From positions 1 through 21,911 of the forward strand of contig JAEUQE010000145.1 in assembly GCA_016789785.1 (NCBI GenBank): a stretch of DNA of 21,911 bases. The letters are read 5' to 3'. The notes below the pieces were generated by a model. The model saw only the letters and a program-made list of their open reading frames with translations, was not told the origin of the DNA and did no database searches. Below, piece after piece: positions 1 to 7,857 of the stretch. Numbering within the stretch: the stretch's first letter is position 1; each line of letters opens with the position of its first letter. Origin of the DNA: Bryobacterales bacterium. Lineage in GTDB: Bacteria > Acidobacteriota > Terriglobia > Bryobacterales > Bryobacteraceae. A program made the position numbers and the translations under genes.

Positions 1-2
1 AG

Positions 3-620
3 ATGGAACCTGCTATAATCCGTGGCGTGCACGCCTCGCCGGACGCTCCGCCGGTAGACATTCTGGTCAACAACGGAAAGGTCCTTGAGGCTCTTCCTTT
101 CAAGGAGTATTCCGAGTATCTTCCGGTTCCCGCGGGTACCTACGAAGTCAAGGTGAACGTATCCGGTACTGCCACCACGGTGTTGAGCGCGAATCCGACC
201 CTTCAAGCGGGCCGTTTCTACACGGCGATGGCTGTGGGCTTCGTCGGCAAGGCTCCGGCTCTTGAGCTTCTGTTACTCTCCGATGAAATCGTCGAGCCTC
301 GTAGCGGCCAAGTGCGTGTCCGCGCGATCCACGCCGCCCCGAGCGCGCCCGCTGTGGACGTCTATGTGACCTCGCCCTTCGAGACGCTGGAAGGCAAGAC
401 TGCGGCGCTCACTGGTGTGCCGTTTAAGGCTGCCTCCGGTTATCTGGAGGTGCCTGCCGCAACCTATCAAACTCGGGTGGCAGTAGCGAACACGAAGACG
501 GTTGCCATCGACTCCGGCCGCATCGGGACCTGGAGCGGCATTGTCCGGACTATCGTCGCGGTGGACAACCCGGGTGGAGCAACTCCCTTCACGTTCCTGA
601 TTCTCCCCGACAAGAATTAG
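3..620 (+). CDS. DUF4397-domain protein, 5' end probably outside the window
   Basis: The 205 residues visible contain two copies of a DUF4397 module. The first starts with VHASPDAPPVDI near residue 9 and the second with IHAAPSAPAVDVYV near residue 109; each is followed by the usual PVPAGTYEV-like or VPAATYQTRV-like strand. DUF4397 proteins are normally exported beta-sandwich proteins of unknown function, and this family match is strong. The ATG at position 3 is followed directly by the first repeat with no signal peptide, so the true start probably lies upstream of the window and this is a 3' fragment. The gene is followed by a strong intrinsic terminator, so it ends its own transcription unit. 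A cell-surface or secreted location is inferred from the family, not seen here. Confidence 0.85.
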   Translation: MEPAIIRGVHASPDAPPVDILVNNGKVLEALPFKEYSEYLPVPAGTYEVKVNVSGTATTVLSANPTLQAGRFYTAMAVGFVGKAPALELLLLSDEIVEPRSGQVRVRAIHAAPSAPAVDVYVTSPFETLEGKTAALTGVPFKAASGYLEVPAATYQTRVAVANTKTVAIDSGRIGTWSGIVRTIVAVDNPGGATPFTFLILPDKN

Positions 621-648
621 TCCGTCGATCCTCCTGTTGGAACCACTG

Positions 649-691
649 GCCGCCGGTTCTGGAAAATCATCCCAGATCCGGCGGCTTTTTT
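649..691 (+). terminator. Rho-independent terminator after the DUF4397 gene
   Basis: An 8-bp GC-rich stem pairs GCCGCCGG (649-656) with CCGGCGGC (678-685). After one T-T mismatch the stem continues with TCTGG (658-662) against CCAGA (672-676). The loop is 663-671. Six T residues (686-691) follow directly. It lies 28 nt after the stop codon. Confidence 0.92.
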
Positions 692-696
692 GTTTT

Positions 697-734
697 CCGC
701 GGATTCCCGAAAAAAATCTTCTTGAATCCCGCGG
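697..734. repeat. Imperfect inverted repeat upstream of the YfhO-like gene
   Basis: CCGCGGATTC (697-706) is matched by GAATCCCGCGG (724-734), which is its reverse complement with one extra C. The arms are separated by 17 nt that include a seven-A run. There is no T tract after it on either strand, so it is not a second intrinsic terminator. It could be an operator or a leader hairpin for the downstream gene. Confidence 0.45.
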
Positions 735-750
735 CAAGATGCTTTACGGT
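722..750 (+). promoter_or_regulatory. Weak candidate promoter for the YfhO-like gene
   Basis: TTGAAT (722-727) and TACGGT (745-750) are spaced by 17 nt and lie between the upstream terminator and the gene. Matches to the sigma-70 consensus are only partial (4/6 and 3/6), so this is a guess. It would give a leader of about 60 nt containing a Shine-Dalgarno sequence. Confidence 0.2.
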
Positions 751-814
751 ATAGGTGTACCCACCTTTCTCCCGCGTCCGGCTGGAATTTCTCCCCAAGT
801 CAACTGGAGCCCGG

Positions 815-3088
815 ATGCTGCTCAACGCTGTTTCCCCCACTACAACTACAATCGTCGGCCCGAATGCGTCGCGCCCTTTCCGCCGTGGTGTCCTGTGGCC
901 CGCGGTGCGGCCGGTTCTGCTGCTGATGGCGATCCTCACCGCACTTTTCTGGAAAATCACACTGACCAATCAGTACACGTGGATGGACCATCCGGACATG
1001 GTGAGCCAGGTGCTTCCCTGGTTCCAGTTTCAGGCTCGCGAATGGCACAGTCATCACGTCCCGCTATGGGATCCACATCACCGCGCGGGGCAAACCCTGA
1101 TTGGCCAGGTGCAGCCTGGCGCGGCGTTTCCGTTTCACATCCTGCTGTTTCATCTCCCTCTCAAAAACGGCCGAATCAATCCGCATTTTCTGAACTGGTA
1201 CCTGGTGTTTATGCATTTTCTTGCGGCTTGGTTCATGTATCTTCTGGTGCGTGACGTGGGCCGGTCCGTGACGGCCTCGCTGATTGCGGGGATCGCGTTC
1301 GCGTGCGCCGGATATCTCGGGGAAGTAGGATGGCCGCAGATGCTGAACAGCACGATCTGGACGCCCTTGGTGATGCTGTTCAGCCTGCGCAGTGCGCGTG
1401 GCGAGCGGCCCATGACCAATGCGGCGCTTGCGGGGCTCTTCCTCGGGATTGCCTTTCTTTCAGGACATCATCAGATTCCGGTTTTCGTCGCGACACTTGT
1501 TACTGCCTGGTGGGCCGGGCGGGTCGCGACGGCGCGCGGGGGAATGCGGCGGCAGGCCGTGCTCTCGGTCTCTCTCCTCCTGCTGGTCGCATTCCTCTCC
1601 GCGGCGGTGCAGATTCTGCCCGCCCATGAATATGGCAAGATCGCCTACCGATGGGTGAACGCGAAGGAGCCGGTCACCTGGCAGGACAAGATTCCGCACA
1701 CGGTGCACTCGACCTTCAGCATGACGCCGACCTCGCTCCTCGGGCTGGTCGTGCCCGAAGTCCACAATCACACCTCCTCATTCGTTGGAGTTGTCGTGGT
1801 GGTGCTTGCGCTGTTTGCGTTTGGAGCGCCGCTCAACAGTGGCGGAGCGGCACTCTTCGCCGCATTGCCGGTGGCGGGCGTGATGCTCGCGCTGGGTTCG
1901 TTCTCCGTGTTTCACGGCCTGCTCTATGCGTTGATGCCGAACTTCGACAAGGCGCGGAATCCTTCCACCGCGTTGTACTTCGTCACGATGGGAATCGCAG
2001 GGCTGGCCGCCTATGGGTTCGATGCGCTGACCGGTAATTCGGCGGATCGCTGGATTCGCAACGTGCTCCGAGGCCTTGGAGTTTTCGCACTGATTCTGTG
2101 GACAGCGGTCTTCGTGCTGCAGACCGCACGTCCGGCGAAAGGAATGGAGTACGAATGGGGAGCGCTTACCGCACTGACTGCGACGCTGTGCCTTGCGCTG
2201 TGCGGCATGTGGCGTTCCGGCAACATCAGCGTCCGCGCTTTCTCGGCGCTCACCTTACTGCTGGTGGTTTTCCAATACGGTCAGCAGGTCGGCGCTTACT
2301 ACACGCATCGCGAGGACGACGGCTACTACCTGAAGAAGATGAGCGACACGGACGACGTGGCAGCCTTCCTTCACCGGCAACCCGGGCCATTCCGCATTGA
2401 AGTCAACTCGCGGGACATTCCCATGAACTTCGGGGATTGGTATGGGCTGGACGAAGTGGGTGGCGGAGTCTCAGCCATGGTGAACCTGTTCCGGCTTCAG
2501 GGAGATGCCCGCATCAACGATCTGCTCGGGAGGCGCTACTACGTGGGACGCAATCAGCCGGAGGCCGGCAGTCCAACGCTCGTCTTTGAAGGCCGCGCGG
2601 GCATCAAGGTCTTCGAATATCAGGGAGTACAGCCGAGAGCGTGGACCGTTCACGAAGCGAGGCGCGCGCGTTCAAGAAACGAAGCCGTCGCGCTGATGCA
2701 GAAGCCGGACCTCCGTTTCGATTCGATGGTCATTCTGCAAGACAATCCTCCCCTCATGGAGCAGTGCGAGAGTGCGACACCACGATGGCGCTCCAAGAGC
2801 GCGAACACGCTCGAATGGGATGTCGAGATGCGGTGCGCCGGGATGCTGCTGGTGAGCGATCACTGGGCGCCAGGATGGAAGGCGGTGGTCAGCAACAAAC
2901 CCGTTCCCGTGTACGAAGTGAATGGGTTCATGCGTGGGGTGCCGGTGCCTGCGGGGCGTCATCACGTGACGATGACCTACGCGCCGCGATCCGTGTATCT
3001 CGGTCTGTGGCTGAGTTTGCTGGGTTTTATGATGCCGCTGCTCGTCAGCCGCGGGGAACCGTTGGTGCGCGATGCCGTGCGCTACTGA
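815..3088 (+). CDS. YfhO-like multi-pass membrane protein
   Basis: This 757-residue integral membrane protein resembles the YfhO family (GT-C-like fold, associated in Firmicutes with glycosylation of lipoteichoic acid or other polymers). Support comes from a first membrane helix at about residues 31-51, the early loop with HPD (59-61) and PLWDPHHRAG (83-92) that in this family reads PLWNPY..G, many later hydrophobic segments, and a C-terminal module with SDHWAPGW (about 681-688) and a V-NGFMRGVPVPAG stretch, typical of YfhO C-termini. The ATG at 815 is chosen because GGAG (806-809) sits 5 nt upstream; the frame is open further upstream to a GTG at 755 that lacks a ribosome-binding site. The substrate cannot be read from sequence. 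The stop codon overlaps the stop of the convergent gene by 7 bp. Confidence 0.8.
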   Translation: MLLNAVSPTTTTIVGPNASRPFRRGVLWPAVRPVLLLMAILTALFWKITLTNQYTWMDHPDMVSQVLPWFQFQAREWHSHHVPLWDPHHRAGQTLIGQVQPGAAFPFHILLFHLPLKNGRINPHFLNWYLVFMHFLAAWFMYLLVRDVGRSVTASLIAGIAFACAGYLGEVGWPQMLNSTIWTPLVMLFSLRSARGERPMTNAALAGLFLGIAFLSGHHQIPVFVATLVTAWWAGRVATARGGMRRQAVLSVSLLLLVAFLSAAVQILPAHEYGKIAYRWVNAKEPVTWQDKIPHTVHSTFSMTPTSLLGLVVPEVHNHTSSFVGVVVVVLALFAFGAPLNSGGAALFAALPVAGVMLALGSFSVFHGLLYALMPNFDKARNPSTALYFVTMGIAGLAAYGFDALTGNSADRWIRNVLRGLGVFALILWTAVFVLQTARPAKGMEYEWGALTALTATLCLALCGMWRSGNISVRAFSALTLLLVVFQYGQQVGAYYTHREDDGYYLKKMSDTDDVAAFLHRQPGPFRIEVNSRDIPMNFGDWYGLDEVGGGVSAMVNLFRLQGDARINDLLGRRYYVGRNQPEAGSPTLVFEGRAGIKVFEYQGVQPRAWTVHEARRARSRNEAVALMQKPDLRFDSMVILQDNPPLMEQCESATPRWRSKSANTLEWDVEMRCAGMLLVSDHWAPGWKAVVSNKPVPVYEVNGFMRGVPVPAGRHHVTMTYAPRSVYLGLWLSLLGFMMPLLVSRGEPLVRDAVRY

Positions 3089-4098
3089 TAGAACACCAGT
3101 TCCCAGTTCGAAATCCCGTGGACGTACATGCGTGCCACGGCGCTGGCAAGCGAATCCGTTTCGCCCTGTTGGGTGCCGAGCACCTGCGGATAGTATCCGG
3201 GTCCGTATCCGATGTCGCTTCCGGCGAGAATTCGCTGCGGCTGTGCCCATGCGGAAGGATCGCCAATATCGCCATTGAAGCTGATGTAGATGCCTTCCTG
3301 CGGCCATCGCGGCTTGCAGCAAGCTCGATTCAACAGCACCACGTATTTCTGCAGGTGCGTGTTCCAGTGAACCGATGGTCCCCAGAAGGAGTCGGCGTCC
3401 GAACGTTCCCAGGTGACCCGGGAGGGGAAGATCGCAGTGACTTTGCCCCCAAGGCCTGGCTCATTCCATTCGCCCTCGAAATACTTCGTGACGGTGCCCA
3501 CGGGGTCCTTGCGATCCTCATAGGCCATGCGCGCGATCACGACGCCCTGCCCTTTCGGGTCTCCTGAATAGTTGGTGAACAGAAAGTAGAAGAATCGCTT
3601 TTCGCGGTCGGGAATCACGGAAAAGTCACCATGGCCTCCCGCGAAGTATCCGTTCTGCGCGCGGCAGTTCACGGCCTCACCGGACTCCAGCACGATGCCT
3701 AGGTCGAAGAACGTCTGGCCACCGTCCTTGGAATACATCGCACCGATCACGGGTGCGGTGAGACCGTCGGGACACACGCCGCCGGGCTCGTGATGATACC
3801 AGGCCCACAGCACGCCATCCTCGTCGAGGTGGGCGGCTTCGATCCAGAAGGGCTGATGCTTCGACGTTTCAAATTCCACGGAGTCCGTATCGCCCTCGTA
3901 GTAAAACTGATCACGTCCGCTAGTGAGCAGGGCGACGCCCGCCGAGTTCAGCACCATCAGTTGGCCATCCAGCCAAAAGGCGGGACTGTTGGAATCAACC
4001 GCGGTGGGCATGGCCAGCGTCGGCGCGCTTCGCACTTCCACGCGTTGAGCCACCACAATCTGGAGGCTGAGAACAAGAGCGACAGCAGTGTATTTCAT
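3082..4098 (-). CDS. Secreted beta-propeller protein, glycoside-hydrolase-like, function unknown
   Basis: The 338-residue protein starts with a clear signal peptide (MKYTAVALVLSLQIVVAQ). The body has repeated aromatic, Asp-rich strands such as DEDGVLWAWYHHE, YSKDGGQTF, GHGDFSVIPD and WGPSVHWN. These resemble the five-bladed propellers of the DUF4185 or GH43/GH32-like type, where 'SKDGGQTF' and 'FWGPSVHWN' blades are common. I cannot point to a proven catalytic triad, so an enzymatic role on a carbohydrate is inference. A TTG at 4113 in the same frame would add five residues; the ATG at 4098 fits the signal peptide better, though neither has a clear Shine-Dalgarno sequence. The gene converges on the YfhO-like gene and is divergent from the cytochrome gene at 4256. 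Confidence 0.65.
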   Translation of the reverse strand: MKYTAVALVLSLQIVVAQRVEVRSAPTLAMPTAVDSNSPAFWLDGQLMVLNSAGVALLTSGRDQFYYEGDTDSVEFETSKHQPFWIEAAHLDEDGVLWAWYHHEPGGVCPDGLTAPVIGAMYSKDGGQTFFDLGIVLESGEAVNCRAQNGYFAGGHGDFSVIPDREKRFFYFLFTNYSGDPKGQGVVIARMAYEDRKDPVGTVTKYFEGEWNEPGLGGKVTAIFPSRVTWERSDADSFWGPSVHWNTHLQKYVVLLNRACCKPRWPQEGIYISFNGDIGDPSAWAQPQRILAGSDIGYGPGYYPQVLGTQQGETDSLASAVARMYVHGISNWELVFYQ

Positions 4099-4153
4099 AG
4101 GCTTGAACAGCAATCGAACAGCATTACTTTGAAGGTGCTACTCAGCGTCCGAA

Positions 4154-4222
4154 GGTTACAGGGCTCGCTGTAGTACGCTGAAGACATCCGGCGCTTGATG
4201 AGTGAAACTGTAACCCTCACTC
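4154..4222. promoter_or_regulatory. Inverted repeats in the divergent intergenic region
   Basis: Between the divergent genes at 4098 (-) and 4256 (+) lie two dyads. GGTTACAG (4154-4161) has its exact reverse complement CTGTAACC at 4208-4215, with 46 nt between. GAGTGA (4200-4205) is the exact reverse complement of TCACTC (4217-4222), with an 11-nt spacer. The second could be a repressor or activator site upstream of the cytochrome gene. No T tract follows, so a terminator is unlikely. Confidence 0.35.
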
Positions 4223-4243
4223 GTCTAACACCAGTCTTGTCAT

Positions 4244-4249
4244 TAAGAT
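4244..4249 (+). promoter_or_regulatory. Candidate -10 element for a leaderless cytochrome mRNA
   Basis: TAAGAT ends exactly 6 nt before the ATG at 4256, and no Shine-Dalgarno sequence precedes that ATG. Transcription would then start at or next to the A of the ATG. No convincing -35 is visible. The same TAAGAT-N6-ATG arrangement occurs before the gene at 16546. Confidence 0.4.
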
Positions 4250-4255
4250 GCTCAC

Positions 4256-6508
4256 ATGCTCCTATTACGATTCGCTTTCTTGTTAAGTTTTGTTAGCGCC
4301 CGGGGATTCGGCGCCGGCGATCCTGGTTTTCGCAAGGTGGCGAAGCCGTTCCTGGCCAAGCACTGCAATGCGTGCCACAGCACCAAGGCCAAGGTCGCCA
4401 ATCTGGACTTGGAGCGCTTTCGCACCGTGGATGCGGTTCTTGCGGAACAAGAGCTATGGGACAAAGCCGCCCGTAAGATTCGCACTGGTGAGATGCCGCC
4501 AAAGGGCCGGCCCGCACCGTCAAATGCCGAGGTGGACGGCATTCTCACGTGGCTTACGAATGAGTACGCACGCTATGACAAGTCGGTCAGGCCCGACCCC
4601 GGCCGCGTCACCGCGCGACGCCTGAATCGAGCCGAATACAACAATACAATTCGCGATCTCGTGGGGATCGACCTCCGGCCCGCCGAGACGTTCCCGGTGG
4701 ACGACTCGGGCTATGGTTTCGACAACATCGGGGATGTGCTGTCGATGTCTCCCGCGCTGATGGAGAAGTACATGATCGCCGCGAGCCGGATAGCCAAGGC
4801 TGCGATTGCTGTCCCGCGCACATTCAAGGAGACGAGCGACCGCTACCGCTCCGATCGAGTGAAGCACAACGGCCCGGTGGGTTCGCTCGAAGTGAAGCAC
4901 TCCTTCCCGGTGGAGGCTGACTACGAGCTTCGCATCGCCATCGCTGGCCGCCGCGCGATTCCCGAAGACGGTCTGCGCATCGTAGCGCTTATCGATGGCA
5001 AGGAGGAACGCACTTTCGACATTGTGGCTCCACCCAATCGCCCCCGGGTGCTCGATCTGAAGATTCGACCGAAGGCCGGCCCACACACGCTACGGGCACA
5101 CTTCATCGACGCGCAGGGCAAGGTTGTGAACGAAGACAGAGGGATGCTGGTGGAGTATCTGGACGTGCGTGGACCCTACAATCCCGCGCCCTTTGAGCCA
5201 CCACCGAGCCATGCGAAGGTGCTGATCTGCGGCGAATGGCCGGGCAAGTATGACGACGCCTGCCTTCGCCAGATTGTCGCCGAGTTCACGCGCCGCGCTT
5301 TTCGCCGGCCAGTGACGCCGCAGGAAGTGGACAGCTTCTATCGCTACGTGAAAGTCGCGAAGGACGATGGCGAGTCTGCCGAAGTTGCTCTCCGATACGC
5401 GCTGCAAGCAGTGCTCGTTTCGCCGCAATTCCTGTTCCGGATCGAGCGGCATCCCAAGCCCACGGACCCGAAGGCGTCGCACGTCATTGGCGACTTCGAA
5501 CTTGCCACTCGCCTCAGCTACTTCCTTTGGGCAAGTATGCCTGACGAAACGCTTTACCAACTTGCGCAGCAGAAGCAGCTTCGCAAACCTGGGGTGCTGG
5601 AACAGCAGGTGGACCGCATGATCGCCGATGCGAAGTTCGCGGGATTCGTCGACAACTTCCTCGGCCAGTGGCTGGAGCTTCGCAATCTGGATGAAGTGAA
5701 ACCAGCGCCTGAGAAGTTTCCCGAGTTCGACACTGCCCTCCGCGCCGCCATGAAGAAGGAGACGCAGCTCTTCTTCGAACACGTGGCACGCAACGATCAG
5801 AGCATTCTCCAGTTCCTTAACTCCGACTACACGTTTCTCAACGCGCGGCTGGCGCGGCACTACGGGATCAGCGAGGTGGAGGGCGACGACTTCCGCATGG
5901 TGAAACTGGCGACCGCGCAGCGAGGCGGCATTCTCACACATGCGAGCCTGCTGACCGTATCGTCGTACCCGAATCGCACCTCGCCGGTACTGCGCGGGAA
6001 GTTCCTGCTTGAGAACTTTCTCAATGCACCGCCGCCACCTCCGCCGCCGAACGTGCCGACACTTGAGGAACAGGCCGCGACGAACAAGGGCTCGCTACGG
6101 CAGCAGATGGAGAAGCACAGGACCAACGCGGTGTGTGCGTCGTGCCACTCGCGGATGGATGCGCTTGGCTTCGGACTGGAGAACTACGATGCGGTTGGAA
6201 AGTGGCGCGACCGCGACGGCGAATTCTCGATTGATTCCAGCGGTGAGCTGCCCGGGCAACGAAAGTTCGCCTCGCCGGCGGAGTTGAAGTCCATCCTGAT
6301 GGAAGAGCGCAATGACTTCGCGATGGCGCTTGCGGAAAAGATGATAATCTATGCGCTAGGTAGAGGGCTGGAACGAAACGACCGCCCGCAACTCCGTCAG
6401 ATCGTCCGCAATCTGGCGGCATCCGGCTACAAGTTCAAACATCTGGTCATGGAGATTGTGAAGAGCGCGCCATTTCAAATGCGGCGCGGCGAAGGAGGAA
6501 AGTCATGA
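4256..6508 (+). CDS. Planctomycete-type c-type cytochrome (DUF1587/1595/1592/1588/1585)
   Basis: This 750-residue exported protein has a signal peptide (about 1-20) and a heme site CNACH (37-41, PSCyt1-like). The DUF1587 region follows (RRLNRAEYNNTIRDL, about 120-185), then a beta-rich insert (about 208-306) resembling a carbohydrate-binding module. DUF1595 (about 335-397), DUF1592 (about 413-537) and DUF1588 (about 555-650) come next, the last with the family's proline run (592-598) and a second heme motif CASCH (627-631). DUF1585 (about 665-742) closes the protein. All modules appear in the normal order, so the gene is intact. Such proteins are abundant in Planctomycetes and Acidobacteria and are thought to be periplasmic electron-transfer or oxidative enzymes; the substrate is unknown. 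It overlaps the DUF1552 gene by ATGA, implying translational coupling. Confidence 0.93.
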   Translation: MLLLRFAFLLSFVSARGFGAGDPGFRKVAKPFLAKHCNACHSTKAKVANLDLERFRTVDAVLAEQELWDKAARKIRTGEMPPKGRPAPSNAEVDGILTWLTNEYARYDKSVRPDPGRVTARRLNRAEYNNTIRDLVGIDLRPAETFPVDDSGYGFDNIGDVLSMSPALMEKYMIAASRIAKAAIAVPRTFKETSDRYRSDRVKHNGPVGSLEVKHSFPVEADYELRIAIAGRRAIPEDGLRIVALIDGKEERTFDIVAPPNRPRVLDLKIRPKAGPHTLRAHFIDAQGKVVNEDRGMLVEYLDVRGPYNPAPFEPPPSHAKVLICGEWPGKYDDACLRQIVAEFTRRAFRRPVTPQEVDSFYRYVKVAKDDGESAEVALRYALQAVLVSPQFLFRIERHPKPTDPKASHVIGDFELATRLSYFLWASMPDETLYQLAQQKQLRKPGVLEQQVDRMIADAKFAGFVDNFLGQWLELRNLDEVKPAPEKFPEFDTALRAAMKKETQLFFEHVARNDQSILQFLNSDYTFLNARLARHYGISEVEGDDFRMVKLATAQRGGILTHASLLTVSSYPNRTSPVLRGKFLLENFLNAPPPPPPPNVPTLEEQAATNKGSLRQQMEKHRTNAVCASCHSRMDALGFGLENYDAVGKWRDRDGEFSIDSSGELPGQRKFASPAELKSILMEERNDFAMALAEKMIIYALGRGLERNDRPQLRQIVRNLAASGYKFKHLVMEIVKSAPFQMRRGEGGKS
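6492..6498 (+). promoter_or_regulatory. Strong Shine-Dalgarno for the DUF1552 gene
   Basis: AAGGAGG lies inside the last codons of the upstream cytochrome gene, 6 nt before the ATG at 6505. It fixes the start at the ATGA overlap. Confidence 0.85.
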
Positions 6509-7857
6509 TTACGCGTAAACACCTTCGGCGACGGACGTTCCTGCGCGGGCTCGGCACTACGGTGGCGCTGCCGCTGCTCGATGCCATGACTCCCGCGTTC
6601 GCGGCTCCCAGCAAGGCCGGCGCGAAACCGCCTACGCGCATGGCGTTCGTCTACGTCCCGAACGGCATCATCATGCAGGATTGGACGCCATCGGAAGAAG
6701 GTGCGAGTTTCGCGTTCAAGCCCATCATGTCGCCCATGGAACCACATCGCGACAAGATGCTGGTGCTTACGGGTCTTACTCAAAACGGAGGCCGGGCGCT
6801 CGGTGACGGCCCTGGTGATCATGCGCGCGCCGCGGCGAGCTTTCTCACGGGCATGCATCCGCGCAAGACCGCGGGAGCCGATATCAAGATCGGCATCTCG
6901 GTGGATCAGGTGGCTGCGCAGAAGATCGGCGCGGCGACGCGATTCGCATCCTTGGAACTCGGTCTGGAAGATGGACGGCTGGTAGGCAGTTGCGACTCTG
7001 GCTATAGCTGTGCCTATTCGAACAATCTCGCATGGCGCACGGAGAATTCCCCGTTGCCTCCGGAAATCAACCCGCGCCTCGTGTTCGAACGGCTTTTCGG
7101 TAGTGGCGATGAAGTGGAAGATGCCACGGCCCGCGCACGCCGGCTGAAGTACGAGAAGAGCATTCTCGATTCCGTAGCCGCCGAGACGGGATCGTTGAAG
7201 ACCACCCTCGGTCCCACCGATCAACGCAAGCTCGATGAATATCTGCATTCGGTGCGCGAGATTGAGAAGCGGATCGCCGCCAATGAGCGCGACCACCAGG
7301 ATGTGGCGCCTCCGTTTTCGAAACCGGCGGGAGCCCCGCTCGATTACTCCGAGCATTGCCGGCTCATGTACGACCTGATGACGGTCGCGATGCAGATGGA
7401 TGCGACGCGTGTAATCACGCTGATGATGGGTCGTGAAGGCTCTTCGCGTGCTTATCGTGAAATCGGCATCTCGGACGCGCATCATCCGCTCACCCACCAT
7501 CGCAACGACGAGACGATGGTGAACAAGGTGAAGCAGATCAACCGCTATCACGTGGAGCAATTCGCTTACTTCATTCAGAAGCTGCGCAACACGCCCGATG
7601 GCGATGGGTCGCTACTGGATCACTCCATGATCGTCTATGGCAGCGGCCTTGCCGACGGGAACCGCCATACGCATCATGATCTGCCGGTCCTGTTGATGGG
7701 TGGCGGCAATGGAACATTGAAGCCGGGCCGGCATGTGCGCTACGCGAACGACACGCCAATGAACAACCTGTTTGTGGCGATGCTGGATCGCATGGGCGTG
7801 GAAGTGGAATCCCTCGGCGACAGCAAGGGAAAACTCGGCTATCTTTCCGAACTCTAA
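6505..7857 (+). CDS. DUF1552 protein, Tat-exported
   Basis: The 450-residue protein begins with a twin-arginine signal (RRRTFLRGLG at 8-17, then a hydrophobic stretch and AFA before the likely cleavage site near 33). The mature part matches the DUF1552 family: RMAFVYVPNGI (45-55), a GDHARAAASFLTG segment, and a C-terminal segment with VYGSGLADGNRHTHHDLPVLL, a His-rich stretch resembling the DUF1501/sulfatase-like metal sites. DUF1552 genes very often sit next to PSD-type cytochromes, exactly as here, and the pair probably works as a unit in the periplasm, but no reaction is established. A Tat signal implies export in a folded state, perhaps with a cofactor. The stop overlaps the next start as TAATG. 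Confidence 0.93.
   Translation: MITRKHLRRRTFLRGLGTTVALPLLDAMTPAFAAPSKAGAKPPTRMAFVYVPNGIIMQDWTPSEEGASFAFKPIMSPMEPHRDKMLVLTGLTQNGGRALGDGPGDHARAAASFLTGMHPRKTAGADIKIGISVDQVAAQKIGAATRFASLELGLEDGRLVGSCDSGYSCAYSNNLAWRTENSPLPPEINPRLVFERLFGSGDEVEDATARARRLKYEKSILDSVAAETGSLKTTLGPTDQRKLDEYLHSVREIEKRIAANERDHQDVAPPFSKPAGAPLDYSEHCRLMYDLMTVAMQMDATRVITLMMGREGSSRAYREIGISDAHHPLTHHRNDETMVNKVKQINRYHVEQFAYFIQKLRNTPDGDGSLLDHSMIVYGSGLADGNRHTHHDLPVLLMGGGNGTLKPGRHVRYANDTPMNNLFVAMLDRMGVEVESLGDSKGKLGYLSEL

Noticed and set aside
5090..5941. An 283-codon minus-strand open frame inside the cytochrome gene.
   Set aside because: It is a shadow of high-GC coding sequence with an Arg/Leu/His-rich translation and no family features; the + strand frame carries all PSD domains.
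6029..6055. A run of seven prolines in the cytochrome protein as a possible unusual or slippery site.
   Set aside because: The proline run is a normal, conserved feature of the DUF1588 domain in this family.
6475..7560. A 361-codon minus-strand open frame opposite the DUF1552 gene.
   Set aside because: Its translation is Arg/His-rich and without motifs, and it lies wholly across the confident Tat-DUF1552 frame.
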